Source: Candidatus Amunia macphersoniae (lineage in GTDB: Bacteria > Chloroflexota > Dormibacteria > Aeolococcales > Aeolococcaceae). From it: DNA of 64,000 bases. Shown one piece after another: positions 7,802-15,717 of this stretch. Under the pieces are notes generated by a model that did not search any database, was not told the DNA's origin, and saw only the letters and a program-made list of their open reading frames with translations. The position numbers and the translations under genes are program-made. The DNA lies in the NCBI GenBank assembly GCA_016464795.1, contig JAEKNN010000051.1:1-64000 (forward strand). The letters are read 5' to 3'. Within the stretch, counting starts at the first letter, position 1, and each line of letters opens with the position of its first letter.

Positions 7802-9231
7802 AGCTGGGACAGCTCCGCGCGCATCTCACCCGCGGCGGCGCGGCCCCCTGCGAACAGCTGAGCGGTGGCCTGCTGCACACCCACCGACATCGACGGGTAG
7901 GCGTGAATCGCCTGCGCCAGTCGCCCCGAGAAGGCGCGCACCTGCATGGCGACGACGAACTCGTGAATCAGCTCTCCCGCGCCCGGCCCGATCATGTGGG
8001 CGCCCAGCACCGCGCCACCACCAGCGTGACCGATCAAGGGGTTGCCCTTGGTGATCACCTTGATGAGGCCGTCCGGCTCGCCGATGATCACCGCACGATC
8101 GATCGCCGAGAACGGAAGCGTGGCCACATGCACGTCATCGCCATGTTTGGCCCGCGCCTCCGGTTCGGTGAGGCCGACATGGGCGATCTCCGGATCGGTG
8201 AAGATGATCCATGGGACCACTCGGTACGACGCCGACGTGCGCTTTCCGAGGGCGCTGCGCGCGGCAAGCCGTCCCTGGTATGCCGCAGCGTGCGTGAACG
8301 GAAGGATGCCGGTGACGTCACCGGCCGCGTAGACGTTGGCTGCTGAGGTCTGCAGATGGGCGTCGACATCGATGCCCGTCTTGCTGACGCGCACGCCGGC
8401 CTGCTCCAGGTTCAACGCCTCGATGTTCGGACGTCTCCCGGTGGCGACGAGCAACGCGTCGCCGCCCACGGACTGAGTCTCACCGTCGATCTCGATGCTC
8501 AGACGGAAGGTGCCGCCGTCGTGTGACACGTGCGTGGTCTTGGCCCCGAGCGTGAAGCGCACTCCCTCGTGTTCGAGCAGTCGCCGCGACAGCGACGCGA
8601 CATCGGGGTCCTCGCGGGGCAGATAGTCGGCGACCACGTCGATCACATCGACTGTGCTTCCAAGCCGCGCGAACGATTGCGCCATCTCCAGGCCGATCGG
8701 CCCGGCGCCGAGAACGATGAGGTGGGACGGTTGGGTGGCGAGGTTGAAGAGTGTCTCGTTGGTGAGGTATGGCACCGCCTCGAGTCCCGGCACGGGTGGG
8801 AGCGCGGGGTGGCTGCCGGTGGCGATGACGACGTTGCCGGTCGAGATCACTGTCCCGTCGACAGCCACGCCGCCGTCGAGCAGTTGGGCGTGTCCGCGAC
8901 GAACTGTGATGCCGGCGTCCTGCAAATGGGCTTCATCCTCGAACCGCGCGATGTCATTGATGACCTCGTGCAGGCGGCGCATCACGGCCGGGAAGTCGAC
9001 CGAGACTCCACTCGCGCGAATGCCGTACCTGCCCGCAGTGGCCACAACATGGTGCACGCGGGCGGCTTCGATGAGCGCCTTGGACGGCACGCAGCCGTTC
9101 CACGTGCATTCGCCGCCAAGTGGTCCCTCGCTCACCAGGAGCACCTTCTTGCCCATGGCGACCGCTGCCTGCGCAGCCGAGATTCCCGCAGTGCCCCCGC
9201 CGATGGCAACCAGGTCGTAGCTGTCGTTCAT
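7789..9231 (-). CDS. Class I pyridine nucleotide-disulfide oxidoreductase (MerA/Lpd-like)
   Basis: 480 aa from the ATG at 9231, chosen because AAGGA lies 7 nt upstream and the ATGA overlap couples it to fabF. The FAD site is GGGTAGISAA. The redox pair is Cys42/Cys47 in GGECTWNGC. The NAD(P) site is GAGPIGLEMA and the second FAD site YAAGDVTG. The C-terminal motif is IHAYPSMSVGVQQA. The catalytic His-Glu pair of dihydrolipoamide dehydrogenase (HxHPTxxE) is missing, so it is not a canonical Lpd. MerA's C-terminal Cys pair is also absent. Substrate unknown. Confidence 0.85.
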   Translation of the reverse strand: MNDSYDLVAIGGGTAGISAAQAAVAMGKKVLLVSEGPLGGECTWNGCVPSKALIEAARVHHVVATAGRYGIRASGVSVDFPAVMRRLHEVINDIARFEDEAHLQDAGITVRRGHAQLLDGGVAVDGTVISTGNVVIATGSHPALPPVPGLEAVPYLTNETLFNLATQPSHLIVLGAGPIGLEMAQSFARLGSTVDVIDVVADYLPREDPDVASLSRRLLEHEGVRFTLGAKTTHVSHDGGTFRLSIEIDGETQSVGGDALLVATGRRPNIEALNLEQAGVRVSKTGIDVDAHLQTSAANVYAAGDVTGILPFTHAAAYQGRLAARSALGKRTSASYRVVPWIIFTDPEIAHVGLTEPEARAKHGDDVHVATLPFSAIDRAVIIGEPDGLIKVITKGNPLIGHAGGGAVLGAHMIGPGAGELIHEFVVAMQVRAFSGRLAQAIHAYPSMSVGVQQATAQLFAGGRAAAGEMRAELSQLQRD

Positions 9232-10478
9232 GGTTGGTCCTTGGCGAAGACGAGACACGCGTTGTGGCCACCGAAGCCGAAGGATGTGGACATCGCAGTG
9301 GTGATGGGCGCACTCCGTCCGACCAGCGGGACGTAGTCCAGATCACACTCTGGGTCCGGATTGTCGAGGTTGATGGTGGGCGGCACGAATCCATCACGCA
9401 TCGCCAGGATGCAGACCATCGCCTCGAAGGCGCCGGCGGCGCCGAGCATGTGGCCGGTCATCGACTTTGTGGAGGAGATCGGCACCGTGTCCGCCGCGTC
9501 GCCGAACACCGTCTTGATGGCGCGAGTCTCGGCAATGTCGTTGAGAGTGGTGCCGGTCCCATGCGCGTTCACATAGTCGATGTCAGCAGGTGTCACGCCG
9601 GCACGACGGAGCGCGCCCGCGATGCATCGGGTGGCGCCATCACCACTGGGGTCGGGAGCGGTGATGTGGTATGCGTCAGCGGTGGCCGCGTAGCCGATGA
9701 GCTCGGCATGGATGGTGGCGCCCCGGGCCAGAGCATGGTCGCGGTTCTCGAGCATGAGCACGGCCGACCCCTCTGCGGCCACAAAACCGTCACGGTCTCT
9801 GTCGAACGGCCGCGAGGCGTGCTCGGGATCCTCGTTGCGCGTCGACAGGGCGCGCGCCGCCCCGAACATCGCCATCCCGGTGGCGGTGATCGCCGCTTCA
9901 ACACCCCCGGCCAGCACAGCCACGGCGTCGTCATCGCGAATCCAGGCGGCGGCATCACCGATGGCATCAGCCCCGGTGGCGCAGGCGGTCACCACGGCGC
10001 GGTTCGGCCCCTTCGCGCCGAGGTCCATGGAGACCGCACCCGGGGCCGAGTCGATCAGCGCCGCAGCGGCAGCGAACGGTGAGACCCGGCGGGGGCCCTG
10101 CGCATCGAGCGTTCTAGTTGCCTGCTCGAGGATCTCGATGCCGCCGATGCCCGAGCCGATGCAGACCCCCACCTCGGCCGCCAGCTCGGCGATGTCGAGG
10201 CCGCTGTGTTCGGCCGCCTGGCGTGCGGCTGCCACCGCCAGCTGGATGTTGCGGCTGGTGCGGCGCGCCTCCTTGGTGCCGAACATGGCAACCGGGTCGA
10301 ATCCGGGAACCTCGCCGGCGATGCGGGCCGGCAGATGGGCTGCGTCGAAGTGCGTGATCGGCCCGATGCCGCTCACCCCCTCGCGCAATGCGCACCATGT
10401 GGACGCCACGTCAAGTCCCAGTGGTGTGACCGCTCCCAGCCCGGTCACCACCACGCGCGAGCCCCGCTCACCCCTCAT
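9228..10478 (-). CDS. fabF: 3-oxoacyl-ACP synthase II
   Basis: 416 aa from the ATG at 10478, with GAGGA 8 nt upstream. Elongating beta-ketoacyl synthase of fatty acid synthesis. The triad is intact: Cys166 in VTACATGA, His306 in NAHGTGT, and His343 in KSMTGHMLGAAG, with Lys338. The gatekeeper GFGGHN motif is near the C-terminus. The stop overlaps the start of the disulfide oxidoreductase gene. No acpP or fabD/H is nearby, so this is an isolated copy and could serve a specialised lipid pathway. Confidence 0.92.
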   Translation of the reverse strand: MRGERGSRVVVTGLGAVTPLGLDVASTWCALREGVSGIGPITHFDAAHLPARIAGEVPGFDPVAMFGTKEARRTSRNIQLAVAAARQAAEHSGLDIAELAAEVGVCIGSGIGGIEILEQATRTLDAQGPRRVSPFAAAAALIDSAPGAVSMDLGAKGPNRAVVTACATGADAIGDAAAWIRDDDAVAVLAGGVEAAITATGMAMFGAARALSTRNEDPEHASRPFDRDRDGFVAAEGSAVLMLENRDHALARGATIHAELIGYAATADAYHITAPDPSGDGATRCIAGALRRAGVTPADIDYVNAHGTGTTLNDIAETRAIKTVFGDAADTVPISSTKSMTGHMLGAAGAFEAMVCILAMRDGFVPPTINLDNPDPECDLDYVPLVGRSAPITTAMSTSFGFGGHNACLVFAKDQP

Positions 10479-10607
10479 GCCGACATCCTCACGGTTTTCA
10501 CCCCGGGAGGAGCTTGCCACGTTGCCTCAGGGCCACGGGGTGCAGTCGCGGACACACATGGCAGAGCCGGATTGGCCAGAATTCGCGCAGCCGGACCATC
10601 GCCGGCG

Positions 10608-11102
10608 GTGCTCGCACAATGGCAGAGGAGGTTGGACACGGCACTGCGACCCCTGATCAACAACTTCGGCTTCGCGTCCAATTGCTTTGTCTGTGATCCG
10701 AACAACGCCGAGGGCCTTCGGATCCCCTTCGTCCGCGACGACGACGAGGGAGTCGTCAGGGCTGTGGCAACTCTCGCCGAGCAGCATTCGGGTGCGCCGG
10801 CGCTCGTCCACGGCGGAGTCCTGGCTGCGCTCTGCGACGACGCGGTGGCATGGGCTGCGATCGCGTTCGGGCGGCGGTTCGCCTTGGTTGCCGAGATGCG
10901 GCTCAGCTATCTCCTGCCGGTGCCTATCGAACGAGAGCTGACCGTGACCGGTCGTCTCATCGGGCAGCACAGGACGCAGATGTGGCTCCTCGCGGAAATT
11001 CGCATCGACGGCGCGGTGCATGTGCGTGCTGATGCGCGCGCGACGGCGATGGGTGCAGAGCTGGCGGCTGGTGCCGGCGTCACCGCCCCTGCTGGCGGAT
11101 AG
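10608..11102 (+). CDS. PaaI-type hotdog thioesterase
   Basis: About 164 aa from GTG at 10608. TTG at 10632 is an alternative, and neither has a well-placed ribosome site. The N-terminal NCFVCDPNNAEGL matches the CFVCG..NP.GL signature of a PaaI/THEM4-like subgroup. HGGVLAALCDDAVAW is the hotdog helix with the acidic active-site residue. It would hydrolyse acyl-CoA thioesters. It sits divergent to fabF with a 129-nt gap, a plausible lipid-metabolism pairing. Confidence 0.8.
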   Translation: MLAQWQRRLDTALRPLINNFGFASNCFVCDPNNAEGLRIPFVRDDDEGVVRAVATLAEQHSGAPALVHGGVLAALCDDAVAWAAIAFGRRFALVAEMRLSYLLPVPIERELTVTGRLIGQHRTQMWLLAEIRIDGAVHVRADARATAMGAELAAGAGVTAPAGG

Positions 11103-11258
11103 GCGTTCCGTGGACTGCGCTGCCGCCGCGCGCGCTGTGGCGGCGATCGAGGAGGCGCTGCAGCGCGGCGTTGTGATCCGCCCTGACAGGCCCCGCTCAC
11201 GATGGTTAGCTGCCACCTCGATGCTCGCCATTTGTTACACCGAAGCCATCACATTTAG

Positions 11259-11267
11259 TGGTACGAT
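11259..11267 (+). promoter_or_regulatory. Extended -10 promoter (TGG-TACGAT)
   Basis: TGn extension followed by TACGAT, about 60 nt upstream of the 26-codon membrane-peptide gene. The -35 is weak, as is typical for extended -10 promoters. Confidence 0.4.
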
Positions 11268-11328
11268 GAGGGTGCGTGGCTCACCTCATGTCTCGCCAGT
11301 GCGAGACGGAGCCGTGTGGGAGACATCG

Positions 11329-11409
11329 ATGCTGACGATCATCCTCATCGTCCTCGTGGTCCTGCTTCTGTTCGGCGGCGGCGGGTTCTACGCCCGCGGC
11401 CGGCGCTAG
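11329..11409 (+). CDS. 26-aa hydrophobic membrane peptide
   Basis: MLTIILIVLVVLLLF, then GGGGFYARGRR: one membrane helix, a Gly hinge and a basic tail. It resembles the N-terminal half of short DUF3309-type proteins found in many soil bacteria. GGGAG lies about 8 nt before the ATG. An extended -10 element lies upstream and a strong hairpin begins 22 nt after the stop, so it has the layout of an independent small gene. Function unknown. Confidence 0.6.
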   Translation: MLTIILIVLVVLLLFGGGGFYARGRR

Positions 11410-13487
11410 AACCGACCCAGTCGGCCAGCCGCGACCCGGGGCACACCGCGTGCCCGGGTCGCCGGCTTGGTTTCGCTCAGTGTTGGCGACTGGCGCGTCG
11501 GCGAGCCTGCCCGGCGGACCGGCGCCGGCGCGGTGCCCACAGCGCCATGGCGCCCAAGCAGGCCAACCGCAAGCGCGGCCCTGATCGAGCCGGTCGCCGC
11601 GCCGCTGTTGGGGACGGGCGTGCTGGGGCCTGACAGGTCGGTCCCGGCCATGGCCACATCCGGGACACCTCCGGTCGCCCCGTCCACCGGCAGCGTCAAC
11701 ACATCGGGAGCGGCCGTGTTGATCGGGAAGGTGATGACCCCGGGCTGCCGCGACCCCAGGTAGGCGTTGTCGGTGGACGCGATCGTCACCTGGATCCGAT
11801 GACCGGCTCTGAACTGGTGCACGATCCCGGGGAGTGTCAGGGTCACAGTGCTCTGACCGGCTCCAAGGCGAGCAGGCGACACCAGCCGCTCGGGCAGCGC
11901 GAAGGTGCCGTCGGGCGCCACGTCGTAGATCTTGGTGAACAGCTCCGGCTGGAAGGCCGGGCTGGCATTGGAGCTGACCGGCGCGTTGACGGTGAGCTTG
12001 AGCGTGGGGATGCCCACCTCATTGGTGGGCGCGGTCAGCGGTGCCGATGTGAACGACACCGACTCGCCAGGCGGGTCCATGGGCGGGATGTTCGCGAACG
12101 GCGCAGTGTTCTGCACGGCGGAGGTCTCCGAATAGCTCGCCGGCTGTCCCCCCGCTGGGTTGACCAGGCTGGGCGAGCCGCCGGTAGCCGTCCGCACGTC
12201 TGTGTGGAGAGTGCCGTCCGCAGACGGGTAGAGGCTCAGTGGGCTGCCGATCGGGTAGGAATCCGCCTTGCCGTAGGCGGCGGCGATGCTCGCGGGAGTG
12301 CCACTTCCGTCATCGGCGTAGTCGCGGTAGTACTCGACGTTGGCGCCGGTGTCGACGCTCGTGTCCCCCTTGAGGTAGCGGTCGAACCAGTGCTGGATCA
12401 GGCCAGTCTCGTAGAGGCCGGTCGGGTCTCCGCTGGACGCGAACTCTCCCCGTCGTGGCGTGGAGTTGCTGTGCCCCCAGCTCTGGAAGACGAGCTTCAC
12501 CGGCGCGCCGGTGGCCTTGATGAGGTTGTAGTTGGCCACCGCCCCGTCGAGATTGAAGAGGGTGTCGGCCTCGCCCTGTAGGAACATCGTCGGGATGTGC
12601 ACCTGGGCGGCGCTCCCGTAGCCGACCATGGAGGCATGGCGCAGCGTAGCCACCGTCATCGGCCCGGGGTAGCCGAGCCCAAAGCTCTCCGCCTCCGCAA
12701 GACAGACCGCCAGGAGGAAGTTGCCGCAGGTCGGCGAGCTCGACGGCGGGATGGTGGGCGGCTGCTGAGTGCTGGTGGTCAAGCCGGAGGCGAAGAAGAG
12801 CTCAGCCCACTGGTACTTCAGCACCCCCGGGGGGTTGTCCGGGAACACCAACGAGGGGGTGGCATTGTTGGGGCCGAGTGAGTACGCCAGATCGTTCCAG
12901 GTGATGATCGGGATGATCGTCCGAATCCGCTGATCGATCGACGCCGCGGCGTACTGGATGGCTCCACCGTACGATCCGCCGACCATGCCGACCAGAGGTC
13001 CGACGCTGTCCTGCTTCACGTCGGCCAGTGTCGCCAGATGGTCGATGAGTTGCTTGGCCGCCTTGCCGTCGTAGTCGGGATCGTCGAGGCTGATCTTGCA
13101 ACCTGTGCTCTGGCCGAACCCCAAGCCGGAGTACGCCAGCACGACGTATCCCTGGGGCGCGAAGTAGAACCCGAGGCCGGCCTGATCGGCCTTGCTGCCG
13201 CCGAAGCCGTTGGTGGTGAGGATCGCCGGAGCTGAGCCGGGCAGAGCGGGAACAGGTTCATACAGGTCGTAGCTGACGCTGCAGGACTCCGGGGAAGTTG
13301 CCGGTCCGACGACGACAGGCAGCGTCTGGTCGGCGGTGAGCTTGCACCCTGTGCCGCCCATCAATTTGGCGATCCCGTCGCACGACGGAGTGGCGGCGTG
13401 GGCCAGGTGCTGCGGCGCCACGCCCGTCAGGCCTCCGGCGAGAAGCACGGCAGCGACTGCGACACCCGACACGCGACGTCCAAGCAC
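11406..13487 (-). CDS. Secreted CocE/NonD-type alpha/beta hydrolase (peptidase S15-like), 3' end frameshifted
   Basis: About 693 aa. GTG at 13487 is preferred because GGGAGG lies 6 nt upstream; ATG at 13493 directly abuts that site. A signal peptide (VAVAAVLLAGG... to AHA-ATPS) is followed by an alpha/beta hydrolase with nucleophile Ser in GGSYGGA, an Asp in GEADTLF and His in WGHSNS, then the S15 C-terminal jelly roll. It likely cleaves an ester, amide or X-Pro substrate outside the cell. Odd end: after VPNSG and a hydrophobic stretch the frame runs into unlikely sequence. Removing one G from the GGG run (CCC at 11553-11555 on the plus strand) gives a hydrophobic helix plus Arg-rich tail ending at 11477, a complete sortase signal. 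Confidence 0.85.
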   Translation of the reverse strand: MLGRRVSGVAVAAVLLAGGLTGVAPQHLAHAATPSCDGIAKLMGGTGCKLTADQTLPVVVGPATSPESCSVSYDLYEPVPALPGSAPAILTTNGFGGSKADQAGLGFYFAPQGYVVLAYSGLGFGQSTGCKISLDDPDYDGKAAKQLIDHLATLADVKQDSVGPLVGMVGGSYGGAIQYAAASIDQRIRTIIPIITWNDLAYSLGPNNATPSLVFPDNPPGVLKYQWAELFFASGLTTSTQQPPTIPPSSSPTCGNFLLAVCLAEAESFGLGYPGPMTVATLRHASMVGYGSAAQVHIPTMFLQGEADTLFNLDGAVANYNLIKATGAPVKLVFQSWGHSNSTPRRGEFASSGDPTGLYETGLIQHWFDRYLKGDTSVDTGANVEYYRDYADDGSGTPASIAAAYGKADSYPIGSPLSLYPSADGTLHTDVRTATGGSPSLVNPAGGQPASYSETSAVQNTAPFANIPPMDPPGESVSFTSAPLTAPTNEVGIPTLKLTVNAPVSSNASPAFQPELFTKIYDVAPDGTFALPERLVSPARLGAGQSTVTLTLPGIVHQFRAGHRIQVTIASTDNAYLGSRQPGVITFPINTAAPDVLTLPVDGATGGVPDVAMAGTDLSGPSTPVPNSGAATGSIRAALAVGLLGRHGAVGTAPAPVRRAGSPTRQSPTLSETKPATRARGVPRVAAGRLGRF
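11431..11462. terminator. GC-rich bidirectional terminator hairpin
   Basis: Arms GCGACCCGGGGCAC (11431-11444) and GTGCCCGGGTCGC (11450-11462) pair over 13 bp with one bulged G and a 5-nt loop. It lies between the peptide gene and the convergent hydrolase gene. In the hydrolase frame as it stands the hairpin falls inside the coding region. If the proposed 1-nt frameshift is corrected, the hydrolase stops at 11477 and the hairpin becomes intergenic. Confidence 0.6.
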
Positions 13488-13629
13488 ACCCATCCTCCCT
13501 TCGACCGACCCGACAACGGGTGCCCTCAATGTAGACCTGCCGGAGGGGCGCATGCAGACCACCGTCGGGTTCGTCCACCAGGGCGCCGCCAGACGGCTCG
13601 CACGGTTGGCACACGGTTCGGTCTGACCG

Positions 13630-13703
13630 TGGGCGGGGCAGGATTCGAACCTGCGACCCTGGGGTTATGAGCCCCGTGCTCTAACCGGCTGAGCTACCCG
13701 CCC
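13630..13703 (-). tRNA. tRNA-Met (CAT), elongator-type
   Basis: 74 nt. The acceptor stem GGGCGGG/CCCGCCC is fully paired with discriminator A. The D arm is GCTC...GAGC, the anticodon loop CTCATAA gives CAT, and the T arm is GCAGG-TTCGAAT-CCTGC. CCA is not encoded. The paired G1-C72 argues against an initiator tRNA. A CAT anticodon can also mark tRNA-Ile2 (lysidine), which cannot be excluded by eye. Confidence 0.93.
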
Positions 13704-13757
13704 GCGGGCGGACAGCCTACCCCGTCGTCGCTCAGGCGGGCAGCCGGTTGTCCGCGA

Positions 13758-13763
13758 TAGTCT
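13758..13763 (+). promoter_or_regulatory. -10 box (TAGTCT) for dCMP deaminase gene
   Basis: TAGTCT ends 7 nt before the ATG at 13771 with no Shine-Dalgarno between. Leaderless-type start. Confidence 0.4.
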
Positions 13764-13770
13764 GGGCTGG

Positions 13771-14346
13771 ATGAATGACGTCGCTGGTGGCCAGCCGTCG
13801 GGGCCCAGCCCACGACCCGGCAAGGACCTGTATTTCCTGCTGATCGCCCTGGCGGCTCGCAGCCGTGCCGACTGCCTCGGGCGTCGCGTCGGGGCGGTGA
13901 TCACACGCGAGGGTCGGGTGGTCAGCACTGGATACAACGGCACGCCCTTCGGCATGCCCAACTGCAGCGCGGGAGGGTGTCACCGCTGCTCCCAGCGTGA
14001 CCTCGACACGACGCTACGCGGCGGCGCATACGACGTCTGCGTCTGTGTCCACGCGGAGCAGAACGCGATTCTCACCGCTGCTCGGTTCGGCCAGCAGACC
14101 CTCGGCGCAGCGCTCACCTCCACCACTCAGCCCTGCTTCGGCTGCCTCAAGGAGATGCTCCAGGCCGGCATCACCGACGTGCACTACCTCCACCAGTGGG
14201 ATCCGACCGAGGCGTACGGCGACCCAGCGCTGGCAGCCCAATACTCGGCCCTGCAGACGCGCTTCAGCACGTTCGAGCAGGTCGGCGACCCGGCGATGGA
14301 CACGCCGGACCTGTTTGCCGCAGTCATCGGCGCTCACAACACGTAA
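13771..14346 (+). CDS. dCMP deaminase-family protein
   Basis: 191 aa. The zinc cytidine/deoxycytidylate deaminase motifs are complete: His94-Ala-Glu96 (HAEQNAI) and Cys122/Cys125 (QPCFGC). An extra Cys/His cluster (NCSAGGCHRC, about 64-73) matches the second zinc site of dCMP deaminases and ComEB proteins. It converts dCMP to dUMP for thymidylate supply. About 40 extra residues at the C-terminus (FSTFEQVGDPAMDTPDLF) are unusual. Ends overlap the convergent membrane-protein gene by 13 nt. Confidence 0.88.
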   Translation: MNDVAGGQPSGPSPRPGKDLYFLLIALAARSRADCLGRRVGAVITREGRVVSTGYNGTPFGMPNCSAGGCHRCSQRDLDTTLRGGAYDVCVCVHAEQNAILTAARFGQQTLGAALTSTTQPCFGCLKEMLQAGITDVHYLHQWDPTEAYGDPALAAQYSALQTRFSTFEQVGDPAMDTPDLFAAVIGAHNT

Positions 14347-15653
14347 CTGGCTCGCGGTTCGTTGGCAGTCGTCACGGTGTCGGCGCCGAACCCGTCCCGC
14401 GTCCGCGCCGCGCTGGCCGCGAGCAAGGCTGTCGCCACCAGGCTGAACGTGGTCAACCTCCCCAGGGCTGCGGGCAGCGTGACCGTGGAGTCGAGGCCGG
14501 CGGTCACGACGATCAGCATCCACACAGTGAGCACCCTGACTGTCCCGCGGTTCGGCCACACGCTCGAGCCGGCCGTGCGCCGAGCCGCCTCCGCCAGCGC
14601 CACCACCAGCATCGGAGCCAGCAGCGTCAGGTCGTGCACGAAGGTGTGCGGGGAGGCGAGCAGCGACAGGAGCGTGGCGCCGATCAATGCCGGCCCAAGC
14701 CGGCTGCGGTCCCGACGCACCAGATCGCCGAGGGCGCCCGCGAGGGCCAGGACAGCCAGGCTGCAACCCCCGGCGAGCACCTTGGCGACCACGCCGTCAC
14801 CAAACCATGAGGTCACCAAGCCGGTGAAGCCGACAAGATAGGACTGTGGCAGCACGCTGTTGGAACGGACTGCCGTGCCCAGAAAGCCCACGAAGCCACT
14901 CCACCCCACCACTGCCAGGGACACCGCAAGCACCACCGTGGCACCGACGAGGGTGCCGATGATGATGCGGCGGTCGCGCCAGCCGACCATGAATGCCACC
15001 AGGCCAACGGCGAGATGTGGCTTGGCAATGGCGGCACCGGCCACCAAGACCGCGGCGCCGGCTCCAAGCCGGTCGTACCGCCACGCGGCATAGGCCAGCC
15101 CGAGTCCCAAGGTGATCGTGCCCAGGTCCTGACCTTCGGTCAGCATCGGCAGCGTTCCCGCACCGACCAGGGCGACCAGGCAGGCGGCCGTCGGGAGCGC
15201 GCGCGGCGTGCGCTTGGGCCAGGGCGCCACCATCGCCACCACGGCGCAGCCGCCGACCACGAGCAGCAGCTGGAGCACGCTCCACAGCACGTGCGCGCTC
15301 ACCGGGTCGAGCCCGCTGATCGGCGCGTTCATGGCGGCGGTCAAGGGGGCGTGGTTGAAGACCAGCTGGTCGTCTGTGTGATCCCCAGCCGCCAGGCGGT
15401 TGTAGATAGGTCCCATCGTCTGATCGACATAGAGCTCGTGACCCTGCCCGCCGGCGATGGCCACACCCGCTGCCTGGGTCGACAGGTAGTCGCTCCGCAC
15501 CACCTCGACGTGTCCGATTCCGAACAGCCGCACCAGGTACACCGCCAGCACAGCGCTGCACACCATGGCGACGAGCAGGACGCGCTGCCGGGGGAGCGAG
15601 CAGGCGCTGCCCTCTGGGATACGCGGGCATCGTGGCACAGCCGCGATCGCCAC
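14334..15653 (-). CDS. Polytopic GT-C-like mannosyltransferase (GT87/DUF2029-like)
   Basis: About 439 aa, with around 10 membrane segments. Start is uncertain: GTG at 15653 or 15638, with no visible ribosome site. The first external loop holds a conserved-looking acidic pattern (SDYLSTQAAGVAIAGG, then LYVDQTMGPIYN and FNHAPLTAAM) typical of GT87 polyprenol-phosphate-mannose-dependent transferases. These enzymes extend lipid-linked mannans outside the membrane. Divergent from a second large membrane protein. Confidence 0.72.
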   Translation of the reverse strand: MAIAAVPRCPRIPEGSACSLPRQRVLLVAMVCSAVLAVYLVRLFGIGHVEVVRSDYLSTQAAGVAIAGGQGHELYVDQTMGPIYNRLAAGDHTDDQLVFNHAPLTAAMNAPISGLDPVSAHVLWSVLQLLLVVGGCAVVAMVAPWPKRTPRALPTAACLVALVGAGTLPMLTEGQDLGTITLGLGLAYAAWRYDRLGAGAAVLVAGAAIAKPHLAVGLVAFMVGWRDRRIIIGTLVGATVVLAVSLAVVGWSGFVGFLGTAVRSNSVLPQSYLVGFTGLVTSWFGDGVVAKVLAGGCSLAVLALAGALGDLVRRDRSRLGPALIGATLLSLLASPHTFVHDLTLLAPMLVVALAEAARRTAGSSVWPNRGTVRVLTVWMLIVVTAGLDSTVTLPAALGRLTTFSLVATALLAASAARTRDGFGADTVTTANEPRASYVL

Positions 15654-15717
15654 GAAGGGCCCGGCGCAATCCCGTAACCGGAGCGTTGGGGGGGTCAGAA
15701 CCTGCCAACCTGCCGCC

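Noticed and set aside
7789..9258. Annotation of the disulfide oxidoreductase as dihydrolipoamide dehydrogenase
   Set aside because: The C-terminal HxHPTxxE catalytic motif is replaced by IHAYPSMSVG, so canonical Lpd activity is unlikely; also no 2-oxoacid dehydrogenase genes adjoin it.
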